From contig RAYE01000014.1 in assembly GCA_003612285.1 (NCBI GenBank), positions 31,943 through 95,942 of the forward strand: 64,000 bases of DNA, written 5' to 3'. Below, piece by piece: positions 43,345 through 51,446 of the stretch. The position numbers were made by a program, and so were the translations under genes. Within the stretch, counting starts at the first letter, position 1, and every line of letters starts with the position of its first letter. The DNA is from a bacterium D16-51. GTDB taxonomy: Bacteria; Bacillota; Clostridia; Lachnospirales; Lachnospiraceae. The notes beneath the pieces are model-generated. The model was not told the DNA's origin. It did no database searches and saw nothing but the letters and a program-made list of their open reading frames with translations.

Positions 43345-44829
43345 ATGGACAGGGAAAAAGGGAAAAGGAAGATAGGGCTGGTTTACCCACCGGGGAAGAT
43401 GTACCAGAGAGGGGAGGACCGTTCCCAGGGGAATATAGAGGATTCCTCAGCTACGGCAATGCGTGCCTGTAATGATTTGGGGTACGCGGCAGCTGTGCTT
43501 TTAGAAAAGGGGTATGAGGTTTTTCTGCGGGATTTCCAGACGGAAAAATGCAGCCTGCGGGATGTGGTTCTGGATTTGAGGCGGGAAAAACTGGACGTCC
43601 TGTGTCTCAGTACGACAAATGCAACCGTTTATAAAGATATTGAAGCTGTCAATAAAATAAAGAAATATTTCCCCGGCCTGCATGTTATTTTGAAAGGGTC
43701 TATTTTCTATAACCCGGAAATGAGGATGCTGGATTTGCTTGATTTGGGGAATGTAGATTTCCTGATTGGCGGGGAAATTGATTTTGCAGTTGGGGATATT
43801 GTAGACAGGCTTTATGGCAGCCAGGAGTATAGTGGTGTGGATAACATATTATATAAGGATAAGGACGGGGAATGGGTGAAGACACGGTTCCATGTATGGG
43901 TGGAAGATTTGGACAGCATTCCGTTCCCGGCAAGGCATTTAATGAAAAATGAGCTTTATGTGCGGCCTGATACAGGAAAGCCGATGGCTACCATCCAGGC
44001 GGCAAGGGGATGCCCGGCTTCCTGTATTTACTGCCTGTCTCCAGACATTTCCGGCAGGAAAATCCGTAAAAGGAGTCCGCAGAACGTTTTTGATGAAATC
44101 AGGGAATGTTATTTTAAATATGGAATCAGAGATTTCTTTTTTAAAGCGGATACCTTTACGATAGATGCCGGGTGGGTTACTGCGCTCTGCCGGCTGATTA
44201 TCCAGTCAGAGCTTTACAGGAAAATTGAATTTACGGCAAATTCGAGGGTAAACCCACTCAGCAGGGAGGTGCTTGCCATTATGAAGAAAGCGGGATGTTT
44301 TGCAGCTGCATTTGGCTTTGAGAGCGGGAGCGATGAAACTTTGAAAAAAATCCGGAAGGGCACTACGACAAAGCAGAATATACAGGCGGTGCAGTGGGCG
44401 AAAGAATTAAAACTTCCAGTCTATGGGTTCTTTATGATAGGGTTTCCATGGGAAACCAGGAGGGATATTGCGCTGACAGGGAAGCATATTTTTGAACTGG
44501 ATCCGGATTTTATGGAAATTCATATTGCCCTTCCGTATTATGGGACAGGGTTATATGAAGAGTGTAAGAAAGAACGGGTTCTGGAGGAAAATGTGTGGGG
44601 GAGCGATTATTTCCACTCAAGTACATCCGGGACAAAATATGTCCCTATGGAGGAACTGGCAGAAATCAGAAAAAAGATAATGCTTCGGTTTTATTTGCGT
44701 CCATCCTATATTATAAGGAAGGCTCTTTACAGCATAAAAAGGCCGGTGGTACTGAAAAATTACATGAAATATGGGCTGCGGCTGGTAAAGAACCTGATTT
44801 TTCCTGCTGGTTTTAACAGAAGGGGTTAG
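43345..44829 (+). CDS. B12-binding-type radical SAM protein
   Basis: About 494 residues from ATG 43345, chosen because AAGGAGAAGG precedes it. The N-terminal half has a cobalamin-binding-like Rossmann domain (LVYPPG...VLCLSTTNATVYKDIEAV, LIGGEIDFAVGDIV) as in BchE-type enzymes; the DxHxxG motif is not obvious, so B12 binding is uncertain. The radical SAM core has AARGCPASCIYC (CxxxCxxC), followed by FFFKADTFTID and AFGFESGSDETLKKIRKG. These enzymes methylate or rearrange unreactive carbons. In this locus it may modify a sugar or polyprenyl lipid. Exact reaction unknown. Confidence 0.88.
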   Translation: MDREKGKRKIGLVYPPGKMYQRGEDRSQGNIEDSSATAMRACNDLGYAAAVLLEKGYEVFLRDFQTEKCSLRDVVLDLRREKLDVLCLSTTNATVYKDIEAVNKIKKYFPGLHVILKGSIFYNPEMRMLDLLDLGNVDFLIGGEIDFAVGDIVDRLYGSQEYSGVDNILYKDKDGEWVKTRFHVWVEDLDSIPFPARHLMKNELYVRPDTGKPMATIQAARGCPASCIYCLSPDISGRKIRKRSPQNVFDEIRECYFKYGIRDFFFKADTFTIDAGWVTALCRLIIQSELYRKIEFTANSRVNPLSREVLAIMKKAGCFAAAFGFESGSDETLKKIRKGTTTKQNIQAVQWAKELKLPVYGFFMIGFPWETRRDIALTGKHIFELDPDFMEIHIALPYYGTGLYEECKKERVLEENVWGSDYFHSSTSGTKYVPMEELAEIRKKIMLRFYLRPSYIIRKALYSIKRPVVLKNYMKYGLRLVKNLIFPAGFNRRG

Positions 44830-44840
44830 GGGGGAAGGCG

Positions 44841-45557
44841 ATGAAAAAGGTATGGCTGATTGGTGCAAATTCAGATGTGGCGAAAGAGCTGATGCTCCAG
44901 ATGGATGGAAAGTACAGTATAGTGGCGGCGTCCAGGAATTATTGTGCTGTAAAGGATTTTATAAAAAAGAAAAAAATAAGAAGGGCTGTGGCAGTGGAAC
45001 TTGATGTTTGCAACAAAGATAATCTGGAGTCATTTCTTTTTTCTATGCAACAGCCGGATATCGTTATTTTTTCGCAGGGGAAGCTGGAGACAGGCAGCAA
45101 TGTAGGGGATTACCTGGATGAAATGGTGCAGTGCAATTACGTTGCGTGTATCAGGATAATTGAAAAGGTTTGGAAAGGGATGGCAGACAAAGGGAAGGGA
45201 TGCATTACCGGGATAACTTCTGTAGCAGCAGACAGAGGCAAAATGTCTAATAAATTGTATTCCTCCACAAAAGCAGCATTTTCCTGCTATTTACAGGCGT
45301 TAATGCAGGAAGGGGAAAAAACTGGCATCCAGGTCATTGATATAAAGCCAGGATATATAAGAAGTAAAATGCTGATCAGTAATAGGAAAGCATACAAATC
45401 TGTTTTAGCGGCAGAGCCGTCAGAGGCGGCGACCAGCATACTGCAGAAAATAGAAAGTGGCAGGAGTGGGACAGTATATACAAAGAAAATCTGGCGTCTT
45501 ATTATGTGGGGTTTAAAATTAATGCCAGAAAGGATTTATAACAAAATGAGTTTATAG
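44841..45557 (+). CDS. Short-chain dehydrogenase, DprE2-like
   Basis: A 238-residue SDR. WLIGANSDVAKEL is the NAD(P)-binding loop (GxxSxxA form), DIVIFSQG replaces the usual NNAG, ITSVAADRG carries the catalytic Ser, and LYSSTKAAF the YxxxK. The C-terminus is hydrophobic (WRLIMWGLKLMPERIY), as in DprE2, the 2-keto reductase of decaprenyl-phosphoryl-arabinose synthesis. The UbiA-type phosphoribosyltransferase directly downstream catalyses the first step of that pathway, which strengthens the call. The oxidase DprE1 is not in the window. An ordinary SDR is the alternative. Confidence 0.82.
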   Translation: MKKVWLIGANSDVAKELMLQMDGKYSIVAASRNYCAVKDFIKKKKIRRAVAVELDVCNKDNLESFLFSMQQPDIVIFSQGKLETGSNVGDYLDEMVQCNYVACIRIIEKVWKGMADKGKGCITGITSVAADRGKMSNKLYSSTKAAFSCYLQALMQEGEKTGIQVIDIKPGYIRSKMLISNRKAYKSVLAAEPSEAATSILQKIESGRSGTVYTKKIWRLIMWGLKLMPERIYNKMSL

Positions 45558-45613
45558 CCTTTCTGCCCAAGGGCATGGGTTGAAGTGGAAAATAACAGGA
45601 GGGATGTGTACCA

Positions 45614-46494
45614 ATGAAAAAATATCTGAAGCTGATCAGGGTAAAACATTATATGAAAAATATTCTGATTTTACTGCCTGCTGTATTAACACAGCAGTTA
45701 TTCTGCGGGGAGGCGTTTTTTGAGTCTGCCATTGGGATTGCCATTTTTTCTATGGTATCTTCTGTTATTTATGTGGTAAATGATATCAGGGATGTGGAAT
45801 CGGACAGGCAGCATCCTGTCAAATGCAGCCGTCCGCTTGCTTCCGGGGAAATATCGGTGCGGGCGGCAAAGTGCCTGGTATTTATTTTAGTGCTGGGGGT
45901 TATTTTTGCCTGGGGGGGGTAAACAGAGGTTTTTCCCTTAAATATATACTGGTGCCGCTTCTGTATTTTGTGGTGAATATTGCATACAGCATGAAGTTAA
46001 AGGAATATCCATTGATAGATGTGTTTATTCTGATGTCCGGGTATGTGCTCCGGCTGGTGTATGGGGGGATTTTGATTGGAACGGGGGTATCAGCCTGGAT
46101 GTTTCTTACTGTCACAGCAGCGGCATTTTTTCTGGGGTTTGGCAAGCGGAGGAATGAGTTTTTGCTGTATGGCGATACGGGGAGGGCAAACCTGAAACGC
46201 TATACGCTGGGGTTTTTAGACCAGGCATGCCTGATGTCTATGACAACGACTATTGTATTTTATTCATTGAGCTGTGCAGATATGGATACTGCGGTAGCGA
46301 AGGCTGGGGTAAACCTGCTTTGGAGTGTACCGGTTGTGTTTATGATTTGTCTAAGGTATTTGATGATATTACATAATGGAAGGAGCGATGGTGACCCTGT
46401 GGAGGTTTTGTTAAAGGACAAATGGCTGGTGCTTCTGTGTGTATTTTATTTTGCGGTATTATTATTGCTGCTGTATGTTCCTCGTTTTATGTGA
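45614..46494 (+). pseudogene. UbiA-family polyprenyl-phosphate phosphoribosyltransferase, out of frame at a G8 tract (possibly phase-variable)
   Basis: ATG 45614 opens a UbiA-fold membrane enzyme. The signature VNDIRDVESDRQHPVKCSRP (NDxxDxxxD...KxxRP) is that of decaprenyl-phosphate phosphoribosyltransferases, which make polyprenyl-phosphoryl-5-phosphoribose. The frame stops at 45922 just after eight G residues (45912-45919). The rest of the protein (VNRGFSLKYILVPLLYF ... to 46494) is in another frame. Loss of one G (G7) restores about 293 residues, the normal length. A fragment of a second UbiA copy lies at 49.1 kb. Confidence 0.85.
45912..45919 (+). repeat. Poly-G tract (8 G) causing a frameshift
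   Basis: Eight G residues read as W-G-G-stop in the current frame. One fewer G joins the two halves of the UbiA-type gene. It is the second-longest G run in the window and, like the first, lies in the polysaccharide locus. Confidence 0.8.
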
Positions 46495-46669
46495 TTTTGC
46501 TTTTCTTTTTGTATGCCTTCCTGATTTTCAGAAATTATAGTAACATTAAAAGAGGTGCGCTCCACATGGCTTTCAAAAATATCTTTGAACGTATTTATAA
46601 ATGGATAAAACCTATCTATGCCAATGCCGGATTCCATATCAATAATTAAAGGAATTCCACATAAAAGTT
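46446..46669. other. 3' end of the polysaccharide locus, no intact gene
   Basis: Past the UbiA stop at 46494 the minus strand keeps a 63-residue open stretch (46446-46637, MESGIGIDRFYPFINTF) that may be the tail of the broken GT2 gene upstream on that strand. I cannot assign it. No terminator with a clear T run is visible. Confidence 0.3.
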
Positions 46670-46921
46670 TTAAATTATCTGTTTTAAAATGCGTGCTTGT
46701 TTTTTAGAATAATAAAAATGCAGATTGGTTTTATCAGAAAAGTTAGAAAGAATATACTGGTATTCTGATGCATCTGTACTGTAGTCATCAACACAGATTA
46801 CTTCGGAGTATTTTTCAAATTTCCCCAATTTTGCATATAAGTCAGTAAGGCATTTTTCCAGGTATTGAGATGAATTATAAACTGGGATTATTATTGATAT
46901 CAATATCTTCTTTTGGCTGTC
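46670..46921 (-). pseudogene. Fragment of a family 2 glycosyltransferase
   Basis: About 80 residues beginning KKILISIIIPVYNSSQYLEKC and continuing with VICVDDYSTDASEY are the N-terminal GT-A portion of a GT2 enzyme. The frame stops at ILKQII before the DxD and catalytic regions. No start codon with ribosome binding site is evident, so it is a remnant. It faces the polysaccharide locus from the opposite strand, and suggests loss of an older glycan gene. Confidence 0.7.
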
Positions 46922-47019
46922 TTTTTTAAAGTCCGACACTGAATGAGCAAGAGCGGAACAGAACTTGAAAAAATTATACAATTTGGTATAATAGGGATAT
47001 GTAACAGGAGGTAAAGAGA

Positions 47020-47535
47020 ATGGATTTGCAAATTTTAGACATGGCAGGGGCAAGGCCAGAGCATTCAACTGTTATTGTAAATTTTGTTTCTGCAATACGG
47101 AAACAATTATTAAATAGCACTTGTTTTGTTTTTTCTGACAATGTGCAGTACAGATGGAAAACAGAAGACGGAGAAGAAAAAACAGTGATTCCAGATGCAT
47201 CCATTAATTGCAGAACGAAAGTAAGAAAAGGAAATACTTTTCTAGATATTCCACGTTTTGTTATGGAAGTATTAAGCCCATCAACAGAAAATTATGATCG
47301 GGGAGAAAAGAAAGAGTTATACAGGCAACAAGAAATTGATGAATATTGGATCGCAGATTGGAACAAAAAACAGGTTGAAATATATAACTTGGATTATGAC
47401 AAAAATGGCGAACCACAATATTATTTATGGAATATAATTAAAGAAGAGAACAAAAACGAACTGAAAATAATTCATTTTCCGAACTTGGAAATTACTTTTG
47501 ATGAATTATTTGCAGAAGTAGATCTTGAATATTGA
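47020..47535 (+). CDS. Uma2 family (DUF820) putative restriction-endonuclease-fold protein
   Basis: A 171-residue protein starting after AGGAGGTAAAGAGA. PD-(D/E)XK fold residues are visible: VIPDASI, the FVMEVLSPST (E in place of D/E-x-K first acid), and EKKELYRQQEIDEYWIADW. The family is common in Cyanobacteria and Firmicutes and usually lies in mobile or rearranged regions; cellular role unknown. It sits among gene fossils just outside the polysaccharide locus. The length is near the usual 180-190 residues, so it may be intact. Confidence 0.85.
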   Translation: MDLQILDMAGARPEHSTVIVNFVSAIRKQLLNSTCFVFSDNVQYRWKTEDGEEKTVIPDASINCRTKVRKGNTFLDIPRFVMEVLSPSTENYDRGEKKELYRQQEIDEYWIADWNKKQVEIYNLDYDKNGEPQYYLWNIIKEENKNELKIIHFPNLEITFDELFAEVDLEY

Positions 47536-47904
47536 ATAGGGGCGGTAAAGATTACAGTACAAGAACAAATTAAAACTGTTTGTGATGTGGCCGGAACAAC
47601 TATTTTTGTTTGAATGATGGACAATTATCAGATATACAAAAAGTATTATATTTTGAATTGTATTTATTGTTACATGCTAATTTATCGTTATTAAAATAAA
47701 CGCAATCTTTACCTTTACAACCTCTTTTAATATGCTTATTAGATTTATTTTTACTATTTTTAATATGTAATAAACCTATGTTACGTTTTTAATATCTTTT
47801 CTGTTTCATAAGAATCATTATAACTTAATTATTTTTAATTTCAATAGAAAGGAAGGTGATAAAAATTACATTATCAAAAGCGCAAAGAAAAGCGAATGAT
47901 AAAT
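47536..47904. other. AT-rich intergenic region with no recognised gene
   Basis: Strongly AT-rich DNA after the Uma2 gene. A good ribosome binding site (AGAAAGGAAGGTG near 47846) precedes a short AT-rich reading frame (TTACATTATCAAAAGCGCAAAG) that MITE-like element 2 interrupts. A gene start may have been lost here. Confidence 0.35.
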
Positions 47905-48117
47905 ATTACTAAGGCGGTTAAATATCGAATGGATTTTACGCAGAATAAATTTCTATCTGCAAGGCGGAAGATTGAGCTGTAGCGAGTGCTACAGCGATTG
48001 ATGGTGCTAGATGTCCGGTGGACATCTGTTAAGCATGGACCGTAGCGGAGCGTAGACAAACGCAGCAGATAAAAATTTAGGCAAGTAAAAACATCGACAT
48101 TTAACCGCCTTAGTAAT
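47905..48117. mobile_element. MITE-like element 2, long copy
   Basis: Ends are the same 19-bp inverted repeats as at 3366-3525, and the interior is that copy inverted. It carries about 53 extra bases (around 47997-48057) with hairpin AGATGTCC-ggt-GGACATCT and the motif GGACCGTAGCGGAGCGTAGAC. This full interior aligns without gaps to the interior of MITE-like element 5 in the rpn gene. Confidence 0.8.
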
Positions 48118-48240
48118 ATATTAAAGAAAATAGACAAGTCAAACTATGTGTTAATTATTGAACGATGTACTAGATAGATATTGTAAAGAAAAGGGACATA
48201 CAAAGGCCGGATTTATTAGGCGGGCGATAAAGGATAAAAT

Positions 48241-48297
48241 GCAAACACACATCTTTCACCCTTTGCGTTTGCGCCTCAAATGAAAATACAGGCATTC
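48241..48297 (+). promoter_or_regulatory. Truncated third copy of the 117-nt leader
   Basis: Arm B GCAAACACA (48241-48249), arm A' CTTTCACCCTT (48253-48263), arm B' TGCGTTTGC (48264-48272) and the 5' arm of hairpin C (48273 on) match copies A and B. The match ends in hairpin C at about 48297, and arm A is missing. It is in the same orientation as copy B, 23 kb away, on the far side of the polysaccharide locus. Confidence 0.65.
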
Positions 48298-48405
48298 CGA
48301 TTTTGTGTTATTTTCTGCCGCAATCCCTGGGCAGGGAGGGACAGAACCTGTTAATGAACGGCCTTTAAGCTATTGGGTAAAAAAATTTAAGCAGAGAGGA
48401 TATCG

Positions 48406-49135
48406 GTTTATCTGACATTTGAATATTCTATCCAGTACCGTTTTGTTTTTTACATTCGTTTTCTAACGCAGTCAAGGCTTTTAGAGGCTTATCTTCAGAG
48501 GCCATATGAATATTTTCTTTCAGCGCAATCTGGGGAGACTGTAAGAATTGTGCAGGAAGATGCAAGAAACTCATTTGACATGCTAATAGTAATTCTCAGT
48601 TTTGCAACGGAAGCTGTTGTTACTGCTGTGGTTATTATTACAATTTTTGTGATTAATCCATTTATGACAGTTTTTGTTGCAGTAACTTTGCTTCTTTTGT
48701 TGGGGTTTATTTCAAAATTCCTTCGTCCATTTTTAAGGATGGAGGGAGAAATTTATCAGAAATCTTATGATGAGACAAATAAATGGTTTTTACAGTCTAT
48801 TTCTGGAATTAAGGAAGTGAAAGCATCTTAGACAGAGGGATTTTTCTTGGAAAATTTTATTAAGTATGGAAAAAATGGTGAATGCTTCGCGTTGGAGTAA
48901 TACTCTACAAGATATTTCAAGGAATTTGATTGAACTTGTTTTTATATGTTCAATGTTGATAGTACTTGGAATTATGATTGTAGCGGGGTATGAGATAGAT
49001 TCGCTCCTGTCTTCTTTGTCAGCATTTGTGATGGCAGCAGTCAAGCTTTTGAAGACAATGGTCATTATTGCACACAGGCTGACGACAATAGAAGGGTGCG
49101 ACATATGTACCATGTAGAAAATGGGAAGATAGCTC
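48406..49135 (+). pseudogene. ABC exporter (MsbA/PglK-like) remnant
   Basis: Translation gives ABC transporter membrane-domain sequence: VYLTFEYSIQYRFVFYIRF, LEAYLQRPYEYFLSAQSGE, then VEIYQKSYDETNKWFLQS-type text and SGIKEVKAS before a stop at 48829. After a frame change it continues as MEKMVNASRWSNTLQDISRN...LSAFVMAAVKLL, and then, after a large deletion of the nucleotide-binding domain, MVIIAHRLTTIEGCD and VENGKIAP from the end of the ATPase. It is therefore a decayed flippase-type ABC exporter. PglK-like exporters move lipid-linked glycans, which fits the neighbouring locus. Confidence 0.8.
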
Positions 49136-49137
49136 CC

Positions 49138-49190
49138 TGGCAAGCGTAGAGATGAGTTTTTACTGTATGGCGGTACGGGCAGGGCAAATA
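49138..49190 (+). pseudogene. Fragment of a second UbiA-type gene
   Basis: GGCAAGCGTAGAGATGAG and the following about 45 bases align to 46141-46190 of the UbiA-type gene (GKRRxEFLLYGxTGRAN in protein). Only this short piece remains, fused directly to the ABC exporter remnant. Confidence 0.7.
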
Positions 49191-49269
49191 AAAGTAATAT
49201 TGCAAATTCTTTTGCCAAGGCATATAATAGAACTACAAAAACATAGGATACCACATGGAGAAAACTGCT

Positions 49270-50130
49270 ATGGCAAAAAAAGACTTAATCAGTAAAAAAC
49301 TGGAAGATTACAATGATGTATTTGCAGATATATATAACACACTGCTGTTCCAGTCGCCAACCATTATCCCAGAGCAGTTAGAAGCAGCCCCAACAGAGTC
49401 TATTTATAAAACAGACACCCAGGACTTAAACCTGCAAAATAGGGATATACTAAAAAAATACCAAAATAACGCCCATTTAGCCATTAGCTTCCTGGGGATA
49501 GAAAACCAGGCATCTATAGACAAATATATGCCCATCCGTATCATGGGGTATGATGCTGGCACATACAAGCAGCAGCTAAAAGATAAAACAAGGCCTATTA
49601 TCCCAGCCATTACTATCGTATTGAATATGGCAGACCAAAAATGGAATGCTGCGAAAAGCCTCCATGAACTGCTGTCTATAGATAAGCAGCTGGCAGATTA
49701 TGTGCAGGACTATAAAATCCACGTATTTGACATCGCTTTCCTGGATGATAAGATAATTAATTCTTTTACAAGCGATTTTAAGGAAGTTGCTAAATTTTTT
49801 AAGAAAAAAAGACTGGGACTGAACCCACTTGACAGCTATAATAAATTGTCACACCCACGGGAAATCATGGAATTTATATCTGTATTTACACAGGACACAA
49901 GATACTCCGACAGTGTGCAATATTTAGAAAACCTAGAAGAAAAAGGAGGTGTAGCCACCATGTGTGCAGTAGCTGACGCATTGATATCAGAAGGTATACG
50001 TAAAGGCAGGCTTGAAGGTAAACTTGAAGGCAAAATAGAATTATTATATGAGTTGGATTACTCTATAGCAGAAATCTGCCAAAAACTGGATGTCCCAGAA
50101 GGACAGGTAAAAAATGTTTTACATTTATAA
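49270..50130 (+). CDS. Rpn/YhgA-like PD-(D/E)XK nuclease family protein
   Basis: About 286 residues from ATG 49270 (ATG 49255 also in frame). The sequence starts KLEDYNDVFADIYNTLLF and has TRPIIPAITIVLNM, VFDIAFLDD and a charged C-terminus GRLEGKLEGKIELLYELDYSIAEICQKLDVPEG. This layout is the Rpn/transposase_31-like family of Lachnospiraceae. These proteins have weak nuclease activity in characterised cases. The broken rpn gene at 13-14 kb is a distant relative. It stands alone and ends in a symmetrical terminator. Confidence 0.8.
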   Translation: MAKKDLISKKLEDYNDVFADIYNTLLFQSPTIIPEQLEAAPTESIYKTDTQDLNLQNRDILKKYQNNAHLAISFLGIENQASIDKYMPIRIMGYDAGTYKQQLKDKTRPIIPAITIVLNMADQKWNAAKSLHELLSIDKQLADYVQDYKIHVFDIAFLDDKIINSFTSDFKEVAKFFKKKRLGLNPLDSYNKLSHPREIMEFISVFTQDTRYSDSVQYLENLEEKGGVATMCAVADALISEGIRKGRLEGKLEGKIELLYELDYSIAEICQKLDVPEGQVKNVLHL

Positions 50131-50199
50131 CACGGCTGTTTATATGGCTGAATTTTTGGGTTTCCTTATTTTTAATTCCAATTGATCAAAAGTCATATA

Positions 50200-50244
50200 A
50201 CAAAAAAACAAAGTCACTACATATTAGTAACTTTGTTTTTTTGT
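50200..50244. terminator. Bidirectional terminator
   Basis: ACAAAAAAACAAAGT (50200-50214) and ACTTTGTTTTTTTGT (50230-50244) are perfect complementary arms around a 15-nt loop. It ends the Rpn-like gene transcript. Confidence 0.8.
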
Positions 50245-50409
50245 ATGTTTCTTGCCAGATACATGCTTCTGGTGCTGTAAACGCTGTTGTTGCAGGGGAC
50301 AGAGTGAACAGATAACCAAAATATTGACAATAAGTTACAGGAAAAAGGTGTTCAGTTTGGACGCCTTTTATGTTAGTATTAAGAAAACGGAAAGTCAGGG
50401 AGTATTATG

Positions 50410-50541
50410 ATATGGCAAGGACGGTTGGCATTGGAAAAAAGATATGGCGCTGCTTTGGAGGCAAGGGGAGTTCTAGAAGGGCGTATCAGAAATTATGGAT
50501 TTGCATTTCAGGGGAAAAAGGTGCTGATTGGAGGCAGGTAA
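50410..50541 (+). pseudogene. Possible C-terminal remnant of an AAA/PD-(D/E)XK (DUF1703-type) protein
   Basis: The frame reads IWQGRLALEKRYGAALEARG, then VLEGRIRNYGFAFQGKKVLIGG and a stop. This resembles the C-terminus of DUF1703 AAA-ATPase-like proteins (ALEQ..KYxxxLxxxGY...RYGIAFxxKxCxI). No upstream part is present. The call is tentative and based on remembered pattern only. Confidence 0.35.
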
Positions 50542-50659
50542 CAGTAACACGCTTTGGCTGCCCGGCTTATCTGCTTGTAAAAAAGAATATTGTATGATAC
50601 ATTGTAGTAGGGTTTTGGGAAGTGGTTGTTTCAACTGTTCCTGATTACAGAAAGAAAAG

Positions 50660-51406
50660 GTGAAGGTTGTGTTACGCTTTATATACGTTATAGTAGGAAA
50701 TCTGCATCGGGCATGGATGATCCCTAAGATGGGATATTATGCAAGGCATGCAGAGAAATATTCGGAAGAGTTCCGTTATGAATATGACAGGTATGCAATT
50801 CGGCTTATGAACCATACCGGACGGATAAGGACAACGGCATATGGTATGGACGTCCTGCCAAAAGAGGGAGGATATGTGATGTTTGCCAACCATCAGGGAA
50901 AATATGATGCGCTTGGCATTATGCTTTCCCATGACAAGCCATGTTCTATTGTGATGGATGAGGCAAGGTCGAATTTCCCGCTGGTAAAGCAGTTTATTGA
51001 TTTGGTGCAGGGAAAACGCCTGAAACTTGATGATTTACGCCAGTCTGCCAGTATTATCCGGGAAGTTTCAAAGGAAGTGAAGCAGGGGAGGAAGTTTATT
51101 ATTTTTCCTTCGGGCGGGTATAAGCATAGAAATGGGAATTATGTGGACCCATTTAAGCCGGGGAGTTTTAAAAGCGCTATGAGGGCGAAGGCTCCGATTG
51201 TGCCGGTGGCGCTGATTGATTCCTGGAAGGTATTTGACTTATGGTCGCTGCGGAAGGTAGAGACAAAGGTTCTTTATTTAAAGCCTTTGTATTATGAAGA
51301 TTATCAGGAAATGTCTTCTAAAGAAGTCTGCAATTTGGTATATAACCGTATCTGCAGTGCAATCTGTAGTGCAGAGGATAATATAGAACTTGCCCTGATG
51401 CAGTGA
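50660..51406 (+). CDS. 1-acyl-glycerol-3-phosphate acyltransferase-like (PlsC family)
   Basis: A 248-residue membrane-associated acyltransferase. The HX4D motif is NHQGKYDALG, and the second motif is FPSGGYKHRNGNYVDPFKPGSF, where FPEGT is usual, so motif III is slightly changed. PIVPVAL is motif IV. It would acylate lysophosphatidate in phospholipid synthesis. The start GTG 50660 is weakly supported; GTG 50669 is possible. It is 41 bp before larC on the same strand. Function by family is fairly safe, the exact acceptor less so. Confidence 0.85.
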   Translation: MKVVLRFIYVIVGNLHRAWMIPKMGYYARHAEKYSEEFRYEYDRYAIRLMNHTGRIRTTAYGMDVLPKEGGYVMFANHQGKYDALGIMLSHDKPCSIVMDEARSNFPLVKQFIDLVQGKRLKLDDLRQSASIIREVSKEVKQGRKFIIFPSGGYKHRNGNYVDPFKPGSFKSAMRAKAPIVPVALIDSWKVFDLWSLRKVETKVLYLKPLYYEDYQEMSSKEVCNLVYNRICSAICSAEDNIELALMQ

Positions 51407-51446
51407 ATGGGGTTGTTGGTTTATGGTTCCTTAGATTGGAGGAAAA

